This document shows, piece by piece, positions 24,537 to 33,403 of a DNA stretch of 64,000 nucleotides. The notes under the pieces were generated by a model. That model saw only the letters and a program-made list of their open reading frames with translations, ran no database searches and was not told where the DNA came from. Source of the stretch: Flavobacteriia bacterium (GTDB lineage: Bacteria > Bacteroidota > Bacteroidia > Flavobacteriales > Flavobacteriaceae). The position numbers were made by a program, and so were the translations under genes. Positions within the stretch are counted from its first letter, which is position 1, and every line of letters begins with the position of its first letter. The stretch spans positions 62,001 through 126,000 of the forward strand of contig RDYL01000004.1 of NCBI GenBank assembly GCA_004293165.1, given 5' to 3'.

Positions 24537-27329
24537 ATGTCATTAGATAATAACACAAGTCTTTATAAAGAATATCTTAAAGAAATTGAAGATCGTAAAA
24601 CTCAAGGACTTCATCCAAAACCTATTGATGGAGCTGATTTATTAAACGAAATCATTTCTCAGATTAAAGATATTACTAACGCTGATCGCGAAGATTCTCT
24701 TAAGTTTTTTATTTACAACGTAGTTCCAGGAACTACACCTGCAGCTGCTAAAAAAGCTGAATTTTTAAAAGAAATTATTCTAGGTGAATCTGCTGTAAAT
24801 GAAATTTCTACTGCTTTTGCATTTGAGTTATTATCTCATATGAAAGGCGGACCTTCTATTAAAGTTTTATTAGATTTAGCTTTAGGAAATAATGAGTCAA
24901 TTGCTAAAGATGCTGCGGAAGTACTTAAAACGCAAGTTTATTTGTATGAAGCAGATACTGACCGCTTAGCAGCTGCTTATAAAGATGGTAGTGCAATAGC
25001 TAAAGATATTTTAGAAAGTTATGCAAAAGCTGAATTTTTTACTAAGCTTCCAGAAGTAGCAGAAGAAATTAAAGTTGTAACTTTTATAGCTGGAGAAGGT
25101 GATATTTCAACCGATTTGCTTTCGCCAGGTAATCAAGCGCATTCTCGTTCAGATCGTGAATTGCATGGAAAATGTTTTATTTCACCAGCAGCTCAACAAG
25201 GAATTGAGGCGCTTAAAGCTCAACATCCAGATAAAAGTGTCATGTTGATTGCAGAAAAAGGAACGATGGGTGTTGGATCATCTAGAATGTCAGGTGTTAA
25301 TAACGTAGCGCTTTGGTCTGGTAAACAAGCTAGTCCTTATGTTCCTTTTATTAACATCGCACCTATTGTTGCAGGAACAAATGGTATTTCTCCAATTTTC
25401 CTTACTACAGTTGATGTAACAGGTGGTATTGGAATTGACTTGAAAAACTGGGTTAAGAAAACAGATGCAAACGGAGAATTAGTTCGTGATGTTAATGGTG
25501 ATCCAATTTTAGAGCAAGTGTATTCGGTAGCAAGTGGAACGGTTTTGACTATCAATACTAAAACAAAAAAATTATATAGTGGTGATCATGAATTGATTGA
25601 TATTTCAAGATCATTTACACCTCAAAAAATGGAATTCATCAAAGCTGGTGGTTCTTACGCTATTGTTTTTGGAAAAAAATTACAAACGTTTGCTTCAAAA
25701 ATGTTAGGTATTGATATTGTACCTGTTTTTGCTCCTTCTAAAGAGGTTTCAATAGCTGGACAAGGATTAACAGCGGTAGAAAAAATATTTAATAAAAATG
25801 CAGTTGGAAATACTCCAGGTAAAGTTTTACATGCTGGATCTGATGTACGTGTTACTGTAAATATTGTAGGTTCGCAAGATACAACGGGTTTAATGACTTC
25901 TCAGGAATTAGAGTCTATGGCTGCTACAGTAATTTCACCTATTGTTGATGGTGCATACCAATCGGGATGTCATACAGCTTCAGTTTGGGACAATAAATCA
26001 AAAGCAAACATTCCAAGATTGATGAAGTTTATGAATGATTTTGGTTTGATTACAGCTCGTGATCCTAAAGGTGTTTATCCTGCAATGACAGATGTTATTC
26101 ATAAAGTTTTGAATGATATTACAGTTGATGAATGGGCTATTATTATTGGTGGCGATTCACACACTAGAATGTCTAAAGGGGTTGCATTTGGTGCGGATTC
26201 AGGAACGGTAGCTCTTGCTTTAGCAACTGGTGAAGCTTCAATGCCTATTCCAGAATCAGTAAAAGTGACTTTTAAAGGTCACATGGAAAATTATATGGAT
26301 TTCCGTGATGTTGTTCATGCTACTCAGTCGCAAATGTTACAGCAGTTTGGTGGAGAAAATGTATTCCAAGGTAGAATTATTGAAGTGCATATTGGTACAC
26401 TTACCGCTGACCAAGCATTTACCTTTACAGATTGGACTGCAGAAATGAAAGCTAAAGCTTCAATTTGTATTTCGGAAGACGCTACATTAATCGAATCATT
26501 GGAAATTGCTAAAGGAAGAATCCAGATTATGATTGATAAAGGCATGGATAATGAAAAGCAAGTTTTAAAAGGATTAATCAATATCGCAAATAAAAGGATT
26601 GCTGAAATTAAATCAGGTGAAAAACCTGCGTTAACGCCAGATGCAAATGCTAAGTATTATGCTGAAGTGGTAATCGATTTAGATATTATTAATGAACCAA
26701 TGATTGCTGATCCAGATGTTAATAATGCTGACGTTTCAAAACGTTATACGCATGATACAATTCGACCACTTTCATTTTATGGAGGAACCAAAAAAGTAGA
26801 TCTTGGATTTATTGGTTCGTGTATGGTTCATAAAGGAGATATGAAAATTTTAGCGCAAATGCTTAAAAATGTAGAAGCGCAAACTGGTAAAGTTGAATTC
26901 AAAGCACCTTTAGTAGTCGCTCCACCTACCTATAACATTGTAGATGAATTAAAAGCGGAAGGTGATTGGGAAGTTTTAAGAAAATACTCTGGCTTTGAGT
27001 TTGATGATAATGCTCCAAAAGCAGCAGCTCGTACAGAATACGAAAACATGTTGTATTTAGAACGTCCAGGTTGTAATCTATGCATGGGTAACCAAGAAAA
27101 AGCTTCTAAAGGTGATACGGTTATGGCAACTTCGACTCGTTTGTTTCAAGGTAGAGTTGTGGAAGATGCTGAAGGTAAAAAAGGTGAATCTTTACTTTCA
27201 TCTACGCCTGTGGTAGTGTTGTCAACAATTTTAGGAAGAACTCCAACAATTGAAGAATATAAAAAAGCTGTAGAAGGTATTAATTTGACACAGTTTGCAC
27301 CATCACATAAGTTATTAGTGAATAATTAA
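24537..27329 (+). CDS. acnB: Bifunctional aconitate hydratase 2 / 2-methylisocitrate dehydratase
   Basis: AcnB interconverts citrate and isocitrate in the TCA cycle and can dehydrate 2-methylisocitrate. The N-terminal HEAT-like domain (KEYLKEIEDRKTQGLHPKPIDG) is the AcnB hallmark. The 4Fe-4S cluster ligands are probably Cys762 (GSCMVHKGD), Cys846 and Cys849 (GCNLCMGN). IIGGDSHTRMSKG and the QSGCHTASVWDNK segment belong to the active site. At 930 residues it is longer than E. coli AcnB (865); the region between the first and second cluster Cys is wider. It is a single gene with its own terminator. Confidence 0.96.
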   Translation: MSLDNNTSLYKEYLKEIEDRKTQGLHPKPIDGADLLNEIISQIKDITNADREDSLKFFIYNVVPGTTPAAAKKAEFLKEIILGESAVNEISTAFAFELLSHMKGGPSIKVLLDLALGNNESIAKDAAEVLKTQVYLYEADTDRLAAAYKDGSAIAKDILESYAKAEFFTKLPEVAEEIKVVTFIAGEGDISTDLLSPGNQAHSRSDRELHGKCFISPAAQQGIEALKAQHPDKSVMLIAEKGTMGVGSSRMSGVNNVALWSGKQASPYVPFINIAPIVAGTNGISPIFLTTVDVTGGIGIDLKNWVKKTDANGELVRDVNGDPILEQVYSVASGTVLTINTKTKKLYSGDHELIDISRSFTPQKMEFIKAGGSYAIVFGKKLQTFASKMLGIDIVPVFAPSKEVSIAGQGLTAVEKIFNKNAVGNTPGKVLHAGSDVRVTVNIVGSQDTTGLMTSQELESMAATVISPIVDGAYQSGCHTASVWDNKSKANIPRLMKFMNDFGLITARDPKGVYPAMTDVIHKVLNDITVDEWAIIIGGDSHTRMSKGVAFGADSGTVALALATGEASMPIPESVKVTFKGHMENYMDFRDVVHATQSQMLQQFGGENVFQGRIIEVHIGTLTADQAFTFTDWTAEMKAKASICISEDATLIESLEIAKGRIQIMIDKGMDNEKQVLKGLINIANKRIAEIKSGEKPALTPDANAKYYAEVVIDLDIINEPMIADPDVNNADVSKRYTHDTIRPLSFYGGTKKVDLGFIGSCMVHKGDMKILAQMLKNVEAQTGKVEFKAPLVVAPPTYNIVDELKAEGDWEVLRKYSGFEFDDNAPKAAARTEYENMLYLERPGCNLCMGNQEKASKGDTVMATSTRLFQGRVVEDAEGKKGESLLSSTPVVVLSTILGRTPTIEEYKKAVEGINLTQFAPSHKLLVNN

Positions 27330-27358
27330 TAAACTAGTGAATTATATATAAATTAAAG

Positions 27359-27392
27359 AAAGCCTAAGTCGTAATTGATTTAGGCTTTTTTT
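27359..27392 (+). terminator. Terminator of acnB
   Basis: A 12-bp stem (AAAGCCTAAGTC with GATTTAGGCTTT, one G-U pair) at 27359-27388 plus T-run. Confidence 0.87.
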
Positions 27393-27519
27393 ATGAATGT
27401 TCGTATTCTTTTGAGAAATATATTTGACTTTAAAATAATGTTAAATCTCCCTATTTTAAAGGAGTTTTTTTTAACTTGCAATCCTTAAATTAACTGCAAT
27501 CCATATAAACTAATTCAAA

Positions 27520-28644
27520 ATGAAGGCTATACAAATTATATTTTTTTTATTTTTCCTAGGTTCTAGCTTTGTTTATTCGCAAAAGACGATTAAGCACACT
27601 GTAGTAGAAGGAGAATCTATTTATTCTATTGCTAAAAAATATAAGGTTAGTGAGTCTGATATTTATGAATTAAATCCCAAATCAAAAGACGCTTTGCTAC
27701 AATTAAAAACGGTTTTGTTAATTCCAAATAAGAAAAACAAATCAAAAGATAAGAAAGAAGTTGCTTCCTCAAAGAATACAAATTCAGAAATTCATACTGT
27801 AGAATCAGGCGAATCACTTTATAAAATAGCAAAGAAATACAATATTACTTTAGAAAAACTAATCGAATTAAATCCAGATATTAAACCGGAAGCTATCCAA
27901 ATAGGTGATGAAATTGTAGTTTTAGCAAAAAAAGAAATTGCAAAACCTAAAAAAAAGAAAGCTATTGAAGATGTGAAAATAGATGTTCCATCAACTAATA
28001 AAGATACTAATTTATGTTTAGACGAATTAGGAAATCAGTTTCATATAGTGCAAAAAGGGGAGACGTTGTATCAACTTTCAAAAAAATATAAAGTTAGTGT
28101 TAGAGATTTGGAAGAAATGAATCCTGAAATTGTTGCTAATTTACCAATTGGATATGAAGTTGTTATTAAAAAAGGAAATGTTGAATTAGAAAAAAATCAA
28201 AATATTGTGGTTGAAGTTCCAAAAGAAGCTGGTGAAATTTCTTTTGAAAATCTTTCTAAAGTTGAATTTTTAATTGCTAAGGCTTCTCAGTATCTTGGTA
28301 CTCGTTATAGAGGCGGAGGTACCACAAGTGCGGGCTTTGATTGTTCTGGTTTGATGTTTACTACCTTTAAAAATATTGATATGACATTACCTCGTTCTTC
28401 AAGTGCAATGGCTGTAGGAGCAGGTTATAGAATTGATAGAGATCAGGCTCAAAAAGGCGATTTGATTTTTTTTACAACTAATGGAAGAGGAAGTGTTAAT
28501 CATGTTGGAATGATAACAGAAATAAATGGTGATGAAATTAAATTCATTCATTCTTCAGTTCAAGCAGGGGTTATTATTTCATCAAGCGAAGAACCTTATT
28601 ATAAAAGACGTTTTGTTCAAATTAACAGAGTTATAGAGAATTAA
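27520..28644 (+). CDS. Secreted peptidoglycan hydrolase: three LysM domains and NlpC/P60
   Basis: After a signal peptide (about 20 residues, ending FVYSQ) come three LysM modules at about residues 25-68, 91-134 and 167-210 (each with HTV/HIV..GE..Y.I.KKY), which bind peptidoglycan glycan strands. The C-terminal NlpC/P60 domain has the catalytic triad Cys275 (FDCSG), His328 (NHVGM) and His344 (IHSS), as in D,L-endopeptidases that cut the stem peptide. The 374-residue enzyme acts in the periplasm in wall growth or division. It is transcribed alone, 190 bp after acnB, with a bidirectional terminator behind it. Confidence 0.94.
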   Translation: MKAIQIIFFLFFLGSSFVYSQKTIKHTVVEGESIYSIAKKYKVSESDIYELNPKSKDALLQLKTVLLIPNKKNKSKDKKEVASSKNTNSEIHTVESGESLYKIAKKYNITLEKLIELNPDIKPEAIQIGDEIVVLAKKEIAKPKKKKAIEDVKIDVPSTNKDTNLCLDELGNQFHIVQKGETLYQLSKKYKVSVRDLEEMNPEIVANLPIGYEVVIKKGNVELEKNQNIVVEVPKEAGEISFENLSKVEFLIAKASQYLGTRYRGGGTTSAGFDCSGLMFTTFKNIDMTLPRSSSAMAVGAGYRIDRDQAQKGDLIFFTTNGRGSVNHVGMITEINGDEIKFIHSSVQAGVIISSSEEPYYKRRFVQINRVIEN

Positions 28645-28647
28645 ATA

Positions 28648-28686
28648 AAGCATAAAAAACCGTTGTTAAAACGGTTTTTTTATGCT
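28648..28686. terminator. Bidirectional terminator
   Basis: AAGCATAAAAAACCGT pairs with ACGGTTTTTTTATGCTT around a short loop, between two convergent genes. Confidence 0.85.
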
Positions 28687-28696
28687 TATACATTTT

Positions 28697-28933
28697 TTAA
28701 CTATTTTTTAAAAAAGTAAAAATTTCATCTTTTAAGAATACACGATCTTTTCTAAGTTGTGATAATTCATCATTCATAGCAAGCTCTTCATCTTTTTCTA
28801 TTTTATAGATTTTTTCGTCTAAATCGGTATATGAATGTAATAAAACCTGAAACTCATCATTATTATGATATAGTTCTTTAATTTGGTCTGCATATTCAGG
28901 GAAATCTTTGTAAATAGGGTGTTTAGTTATCAT
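28697..28933 (-). CDS. YdcH-like DUF465 protein
   Basis: The ATG at 28933 is preferred over that at 28975 because the family match starts there (MITKHPIYKDFPEYADQIKEL). The 78-residue acidic/basic helical protein has FQVLLHSYTDLDEKIYKIE and LRKDRVFLKDEIFTFL, the two helices of DUF465 (YdcH) proteins, which form small coiled-coil hairpins of unknown function. It is convergent with the NlpC/P60 gene; upstream is the exported helical protein with an 80-bp gap. Confidence 0.85.
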   Translation of the reverse strand: MITKHPIYKDFPEYADQIKELYHNNDEFQVLLHSYTDLDEKIYKIEKDEELAMNDELSQLRKDRVFLKDEIFTFLKNS

Positions 28934-29012
28934 GATGTGAGTTTTAAAATTTCTATACTCAAAATTAGTAATCAATTCTAAAAAGGTATATGATAATTAT
29001 CATTTTCGAACA

Positions 29013-29387
29013 TTATTTTTTGTTCTTTGAAATTAATTTTTCGTATTTTTCTATCTGTTCGGGTTGTAATATTTTTTTAATTTCTACATTAAATTTCTCA
29101 CCTAGCTCCGTGAGTAAGTTTCTTTTTTCTAGGTCACTATAACTAACAGCTTCAATTATTTCTTTTGATTTAGCTTGATTCTCTTTGATAAGATTTCGTA
29201 CTATAGCTTCTTGGAAACCATCTAGATTTAATTTCTCTTTTAGAGATTCAACAGAAGTTTCAACTAGATTTACATTTTTGTTTTGGTTTCCATTTTTATA
29301 TTGTCCTGCACCAACTCTTCTGTCAACTTGAGCGTTAGTGTTTAAAAACGAAAAACTGATAAGAACTAGAAAGATTATTTTTTTCAT
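29013..29387 (-). CDS. Small exported helical protein (Spy/CpxP-like layout)
   Basis: The 124-residue protein has a signal peptide (about 19 residues, ending TNAQ), a short Asn/Gln/Lys-rich linker, then amphipathic helices (VESLKEKLNLDGFQEAIVRNLIKENQAKSKEIIEAV and ELGEKFNVEIKKILQPEQIEKYEKLI). The pattern LNLDGFQ ... ILQPEQIEKYEKL resembles Spy/CpxP-like periplasmic chaperones (LTxxQ repeats), but the match is only partial. It starts 3 bp after the rimO stop, so it is co-transcribed with rimO. Confidence 0.65.
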   Translation of the reverse strand: MKKIIFLVLISFSFLNTNAQVDRRVGAGQYKNGNQNKNVNLVETSVESLKEKLNLDGFQEAIVRNLIKENQAKSKEIIEAVSYSDLEKRNLLTELGEKFNVEIKKILQPEQIEKYEKLISKNKK

Positions 29388-29390
29388 ATT

Positions 29391-30695
29391 TTAAGATATT
29401 GGTTCCGCATACAAATCAAATTCAGTAGCATCAGTTACTTTTAAATTTACAAAATCGCCTGTTTTTAAGTAATATTTAGAAGCGTCTACTAATACTTCGT
29501 TATCTACATCTGGGCTATCAAATTCGGTTCTTCCAATGAAATATTGCCCTTCTTTTCTATCGATTACACATTTGAAAGTTTGTCCAATTTTTTCCTGATT
29601 TAAATCCCATGAAATTTGTGATTGTAAATCCATTATTTCAGCAGCACGTGCTTGTTTTACTTCTTGTGGAACATCGTCAACTAAAGCAAAAGCACCCGTA
29701 TTTTCTTCGTGTGAATAGGTGAAACAACCTAATCGCTCAAATTTCATTTCTTGAACCCAATCTCTTAGAATTTCAAAATCTTCTTGCGTTTCACCTGGAT
29801 AACCTACAATTAAAGTAGTTCTAATTGCCATTCCTGGAACGCGCTCTCTAAATTCTTGTAGTAATTTAGTTGTTTTTTCTTTTGTAGTTCCACGCTTCAT
29901 TGATTTCAAAATGTCATCTGAAATGTGTTGCAACGGAATATCAATATAGTTGCAAATTTTAGGCTCACGTTTCATTAAATCTAAAACGTCCATTGGGAAA
30001 CCGCTAGGGAAAGCATAATGCAAACGAATCCACTCAATACCTTCTACTTTTGCAAGGTTTTCTAATAATTCAGCAAGATTACGTTTTTTGTATAAATCTA
30101 ATCCGTAATAGGTTAAATCTTGGGCAATTAAAATTAATTCTTTAACGCCTTTTTTTGCTAAACCTTCTGCTTCTTTTACTAATTTTTCAATTGGTTGCGA
30201 AATATGTTTTCCACGCATTAAAGGAATCGCACAAAAACTACAAGGTCTATCACAACCTTCCGCAATTTTTAAATAAGCGTAGTTTTTGGGTGTTGTTGTT
30301 AAACGTTCACCAAGTAATTCATGTTTGTAATCCGCTCCTAATGCTTTTAATAGAAGTGGTAATTCTGTTGTTCCAAAATATTGATCTACATCTGGGATTT
30401 CTTTCTCTAAATCAGGTCGATATCGTTCAGATAAACATCCAGTAACAAAAACTTTATCTACTAATCCTTGGTCTTTTTTGTCAACATATTCCAAAATCGT
30501 ATTAACCGATTCTTCTTTTGCATTATCAATAAAACCACAAGTGTTAATTACTACAATATTCCCTTCTTCTTCGTGCGCAACTTCTTTTCCGTTGGCTTTT
30601 AGTTGTCCCATCAACACCTCACTGTCGTAAGTGTTTTTTGAACATCCTAGAGTAATTACATTGATTTTATTTTTCTTTAACGATTTGGTTCTCAT
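29391..30695 (-). CDS. rimO: Ribosomal protein S12 methylthiotransferase RimO
   Basis: RimO is a radical-SAM enzyme that adds a methylthio group to the conserved Asp of ribosomal protein S12. The ATG at 30695 is chosen because the UPF0004 domain (INVITLGCSKNTYDSE) begins right after it; the frame extends upstream to 30758 but with no family match. The radical-SAM cluster motif is CDRPCSFCAIP, and the C-terminal TRAM domain (GQTFKCVIDRKEGQYFIGRTEFDSPDVDNEV) is present. The 434-residue length is normal. The UPF0004 Cys residues for the second cluster (GCSKN, NTCGF, GCLSE) are all present. Confidence 0.96.
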   Translation of the reverse strand: MRTKSLKKNKINVITLGCSKNTYDSEVLMGQLKANGKEVAHEEEGNIVVINTCGFIDNAKEESVNTILEYVDKKDQGLVDKVFVTGCLSERYRPDLEKEIPDVDQYFGTTELPLLLKALGADYKHELLGERLTTTPKNYAYLKIAEGCDRPCSFCAIPLMRGKHISQPIEKLVKEAEGLAKKGVKELILIAQDLTYYGLDLYKKRNLAELLENLAKVEGIEWIRLHYAFPSGFPMDVLDLMKREPKICNYIDIPLQHISDDILKSMKRGTTKEKTTKLLQEFRERVPGMAIRTTLIVGYPGETQEDFEILRDWVQEMKFERLGCFTYSHEENTGAFALVDDVPQEVKQARAAEIMDLQSQISWDLNQEKIGQTFKCVIDRKEGQYFIGRTEFDSPDVDNEVLVDASKYYLKTGDFVNLKVTDATEFDLYAEPIS

Positions 30696-30727
30696 GCTTT
30701 TAATTTTGATCCCGAACATTCGGTGGG

Positions 30728-30735
30728 CAAAATTA
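30728..30735 (-). promoter_or_regulatory. -7 element TAATTTTG for rimO
   Basis: On the minus strand TAATTTTG lies 32 bp ahead of the rimO ATG, supporting the start at 30695: the longer frame beginning at 30758 would start upstream of this promoter. Confidence 0.5.
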
Positions 30736-30860
30736 CATAAAATAATTAGTAGAAGCACAGCGATTTAGAAATTTTTAAGTGTTTAGTTCTGCTGTTTGCT
30801 ATATCTGTTAAGGCTTTATGTTGCTTTCGTTGAGCTTATTATTTGAGTTTTTGGTATAAA

Positions 30861-30889
30861 AAAACCACTTCGTTGATAGAAGTGGTTTT
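30861..30889 (-). terminator. Terminator downstream of the porin gene
   Basis: Perfect 11-bp arms AAAACCACTTC (30861-30871) and GAAGTGGTTTT (30879-30889), with a T-run on the minus strand. Confidence 0.85.
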
Positions 30890-30905
30890 GTATATGGATT
30901 TTGTT

Positions 30906-32381
30906 TTAAAAATTTATTGAATACGTTAAAGTGATATTATCTTGTACATTTCTAATTCTTGTTGCATCTGTCATGCCTGAAGAAATTAAACTTTGATTGT
31001 AATTTCTGTGGGTATTTGAATAGGATAGATCTAATCTGTTTTCGCCAAAATTATATCCTAATCCAGCTGAATAGCCTGTTAAATCTCCCATTGTGGTGTC
31101 TACTTTATAAGGACTTTCTTCAAAGCGATAGCCACCTCGAACACTCCATTGTTTGATTTTGTATTCACCTCCAATTCTTATTTCATAGGCATTTTTCATT
31201 TCAGAGCTCATTTGTGTATTCAAATCTCTAAAATCATTTTGATTTGTGTTTTTGAATTGAATATTGCTGTAGTCTTTCGTTGCTAAATCAATGCTAATTA
31301 ATCCTTTTTTATTGAAAATATAGGTTGCACTACCCGTAATTTTACTTGGAGTTCTTAATCTATAAGTTGGAAAGATGAAAATAGGACTTCCAAAATAACG
31401 ACTTTCATCTCCTGAAGGGACATTCACATTGTCATAAGTATATAAGTCTTGAACTAATTCGTCATTTAGATTGTACCAAGTTGGGGATTCATAAGAGGCT
31501 CCTAATCTAAAAGAATTAGTTACTTTGTAAATTGCTCCTAAATTAAATGAGAATCCAGAACCATAAGTGCTTAATTGGTTATCAAACACAATATTGCTGA
31601 TTGTTGGCTGTGTGTTTGGATTCAGTGGATTGTTATTATTCTCATACAGGCTTGTCGTTACAACATAATCTGTGAAATGAGCATTAAGATTCAATCCTAA
31701 AAATAATTTATTTTTATAGCTTGAAGCCACATTTGCAGTTATCTTACCGTTATAACCATTGGAAGTAGAATAAAAATCTTGATAATAATTACCTCCTGGA
31801 GAAACATTTGAGACAAACTGATTAGGTGTGGTAGGATGAGGGTTTATAATGTAAGTTTCATAAGCCATTTCATATTGATAATCATTGAACTGAGTATTCG
31901 CAACAAAATTCGCTTGATTTACAAAATACTGAGAAATAGAATTATATGGATTTATTCCAGCAGTAAATAAACGATTGTCAAAATTATTGGTGTTGTCATA
32001 ATTAAGTGCAATCGAGATTTTATTCCAGTCAGAACTACCAGAATTGTCGTTAAAAACAAGTACAGCTCCAATTTGATTTAAGTCTAATGTGCTGTAATTT
32101 TCTTTATTTTTTGTTCCAAAATAATTTGCATTATTATTGGTGTTATAGTTTGAAATAGAAGCACTTGCGAAATTATTGCTAAAAAACAACGAACCTGCAG
32201 GGTTTATGCCTATAGCTGATAAATCGCCGCCTACTGCTCCAAAAGCACCACCCATTCCTCTAAAACGAGCAGTTCCATTCATATTGTCAACAGCATATCT
32301 AAGCGCATCTGATGTTGTCATTTCTTGTGCAATTGACAAGAATGATACGTTGAGTATTATAACTAAAAATAACTTTTTCAT
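30906..32381 (-). CDS. FadL/OmpP1-type outer membrane transport protein
   Basis: The 491-residue precursor has a signal peptide (ending LSIAQ) and the family N-terminus with an Asn-Pro-Ala hatch (RGMGGAFGAVGGDLSAIGINPAGSLFF). The rest is alternating beta strands rich in Tyr and Asn ending TLTYSINF, with a terminal aromatic residue for BAM recognition, as in 14-strand FadL/TodX porins that carry hydrophobic compounds. It starts 18 bp after the Trp/Gly-rich lipoprotein stop and is followed by a terminator, so the two are probably one transcript. Confidence 0.9.
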   Translation of the reverse strand: MKKLFLVIILNVSFLSIAQEMTTSDALRYAVDNMNGTARFRGMGGAFGAVGGDLSAIGINPAGSLFFSNNFASASISNYNTNNNANYFGTKNKENYSTLDLNQIGAVLVFNDNSGSSDWNKISIALNYDNTNNFDNRLFTAGINPYNSISQYFVNQANFVANTQFNDYQYEMAYETYIINPHPTTPNQFVSNVSPGGNYYQDFYSTSNGYNGKITANVASSYKNKLFLGLNLNAHFTDYVVTTSLYENNNNPLNPNTQPTISNIVFDNQLSTYGSGFSFNLGAIYKVTNSFRLGASYESPTWYNLNDELVQDLYTYDNVNVPSGDESRYFGSPIFIFPTYRLRTPSKITGSATYIFNKKGLISIDLATKDYSNIQFKNTNQNDFRDLNTQMSSEMKNAYEIRIGGEYKIKQWSVRGGYRFEESPYKVDTTMGDLTGYSAGLGYNFGENRLDLSYSNTHRNYNQSLISSGMTDATRIRNVQDNITLTYSINF

Positions 32382-32399
32382 ATCTTATTGTAAATTAAA

Positions 32400-33305
32400 T
32401 TAACCTCTTCCACCTCTTGATCCTCCGCCACCAGAACGACTTCCTCCGCCGCCAGATGAACTTCCACCAAAACTTCCGCCAGAACTACTTCTAGGAGAAG
32501 AATAATTATTACTTCTAGGTGATGGAGTATTAGTTCTAGGAGTAGAGTAATTGTTGTTTCTTGGTGTTGTAGTAGTATTTTCTCTTGGAGTTACTGAAGG
32601 TCTTGTGTTGTTGTTTTCAGTTCTTGGAGCATTTCTAGTGCTGTTAAAATTAGGTCTAGGTGTATCTGTTCTTCTATTAGAATAGTTGTTGGTTCTTCCT
32701 GATGAATAGTTATAATCTCTAGTTCCGCCTCTTCTTCCGTTATTGTATATTACATCTCTTCCTCCTCCCCAATTGTTTCCGTAATATCCGTTCCAACCCC
32801 AGTTGTTTCCATAATATCCATTCCAACCCCAACTCGGGCCGTACCAAGAATTCCATCCCCAACCCCAGTTAGGTCCGTACCATGAGTTCCAACCTATACC
32901 CCAATATGGAGAATACCAGTTGTTCCATCCCCAATTGTTGTTGTAATAATTTATGGTTACATCAGAGGAATTGTTTCCCCATCCTGCATAATTGTTATTG
33001 GATTCGTTTCGGTATACAGTTACTATAGTGTCTTGTGTTTGTGAATTATAATTATCTACATCTGTAAAATAAGTATAATCATCTTGCATGTTTTTAAATT
33101 GCTGAGCATATTTATTTGATTTTTCAATATTCTGCTCAGTATATTTGTTTTCTGGCTGCGTTGTTGGTCTATCTGAACTGTAAACGCCATCATTATCATA
33201 ATAAGATGAATTTTGATAAGATCCACACGAAGTAGTTAAAATTGCTATTATTCCCATCAAGGAATAAGCTATTTTTTTTGAATTAAATTGATAAAAAGTT
33301 TTCAT
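32400..33305 (-). CDS. Trp/Gly/Asn-rich low-complexity lipoprotein
   Basis: The ATG at 33305 is chosen since the lipoprotein signal (AILTTSC, Cys27) is then at normal distance; the frame also has an ATG at 33329. After a Ser/Asn/Tyr linker comes a block of degenerate repeats of about 10-12 residues of the type NSWYGPNWGWGW and NGYYGNNWGW (roughly 32764-32905), then an Arg/Asn/Thr/Pro-rich segment and a Gly/Ser/Arg tail (for example SGGSFGGSSSGGGG). No enzymatic motif is present. It could be a surface adhesive or structural protein, or a matrix component. It is upstream of, and probably co-transcribed with, the FadL-type porin. Confidence 0.8.
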   Translation of the reverse strand: MKTFYQFNSKKIAYSLMGIIAILTTSCGSYQNSSYYDNDGVYSSDRPTTQPENKYTEQNIEKSNKYAQQFKNMQDDYTYFTDVDNYNSQTQDTIVTVYRNESNNNYAGWGNNSSDVTINYYNNNWGWNNWYSPYWGIGWNSWYGPNWGWGWNSWYGPSWGWNGYYGNNWGWNGYYGNNWGGGRDVIYNNGRRGGTRDYNYSSGRTNNYSNRRTDTPRPNFNSTRNAPRTENNNTRPSVTPRENTTTTPRNNNYSTPRTNTPSPRSNNYSSPRSSSGGSFGGSSSGGGGSRSGGGGSRGGRG

Positions 33306-33403
33306 AGCTCTTTTTTTATTGTTGGACACCTCAAATTTAACTATTTTTGCCCAACAAATTAGTTAAAATTTATACAAACAATTTTTGTGCCAAAATATAA
33401 ATA

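Noticed and set aside
30155..30445. Plus-strand frame opposite rimO
   Set aside because: It shadows the radical-SAM domain of rimO and has no independent signal.
30696..30758. Longer rimO start at 30758
   Set aside because: The extra residues have no family match and the -7 box at 30728-30735 lies inside that extension.
32764..32905. CRISPR-like array in the Trp/Gly-rich lipoprotein
   Set aside because: The repeats are in-frame codon repeats of about 30 bp without spacers, so they are protein repeats rather than a CRISPR.
33332..33358. Canonical promoter for the Trp/Gly-rich lipoprotein
   Set aside because: A TAAATTTG -7 box exists on the minus strand, but the nearest TTTG is 15 bp away rather than 19-21, so the promoter cannot be called with confidence.
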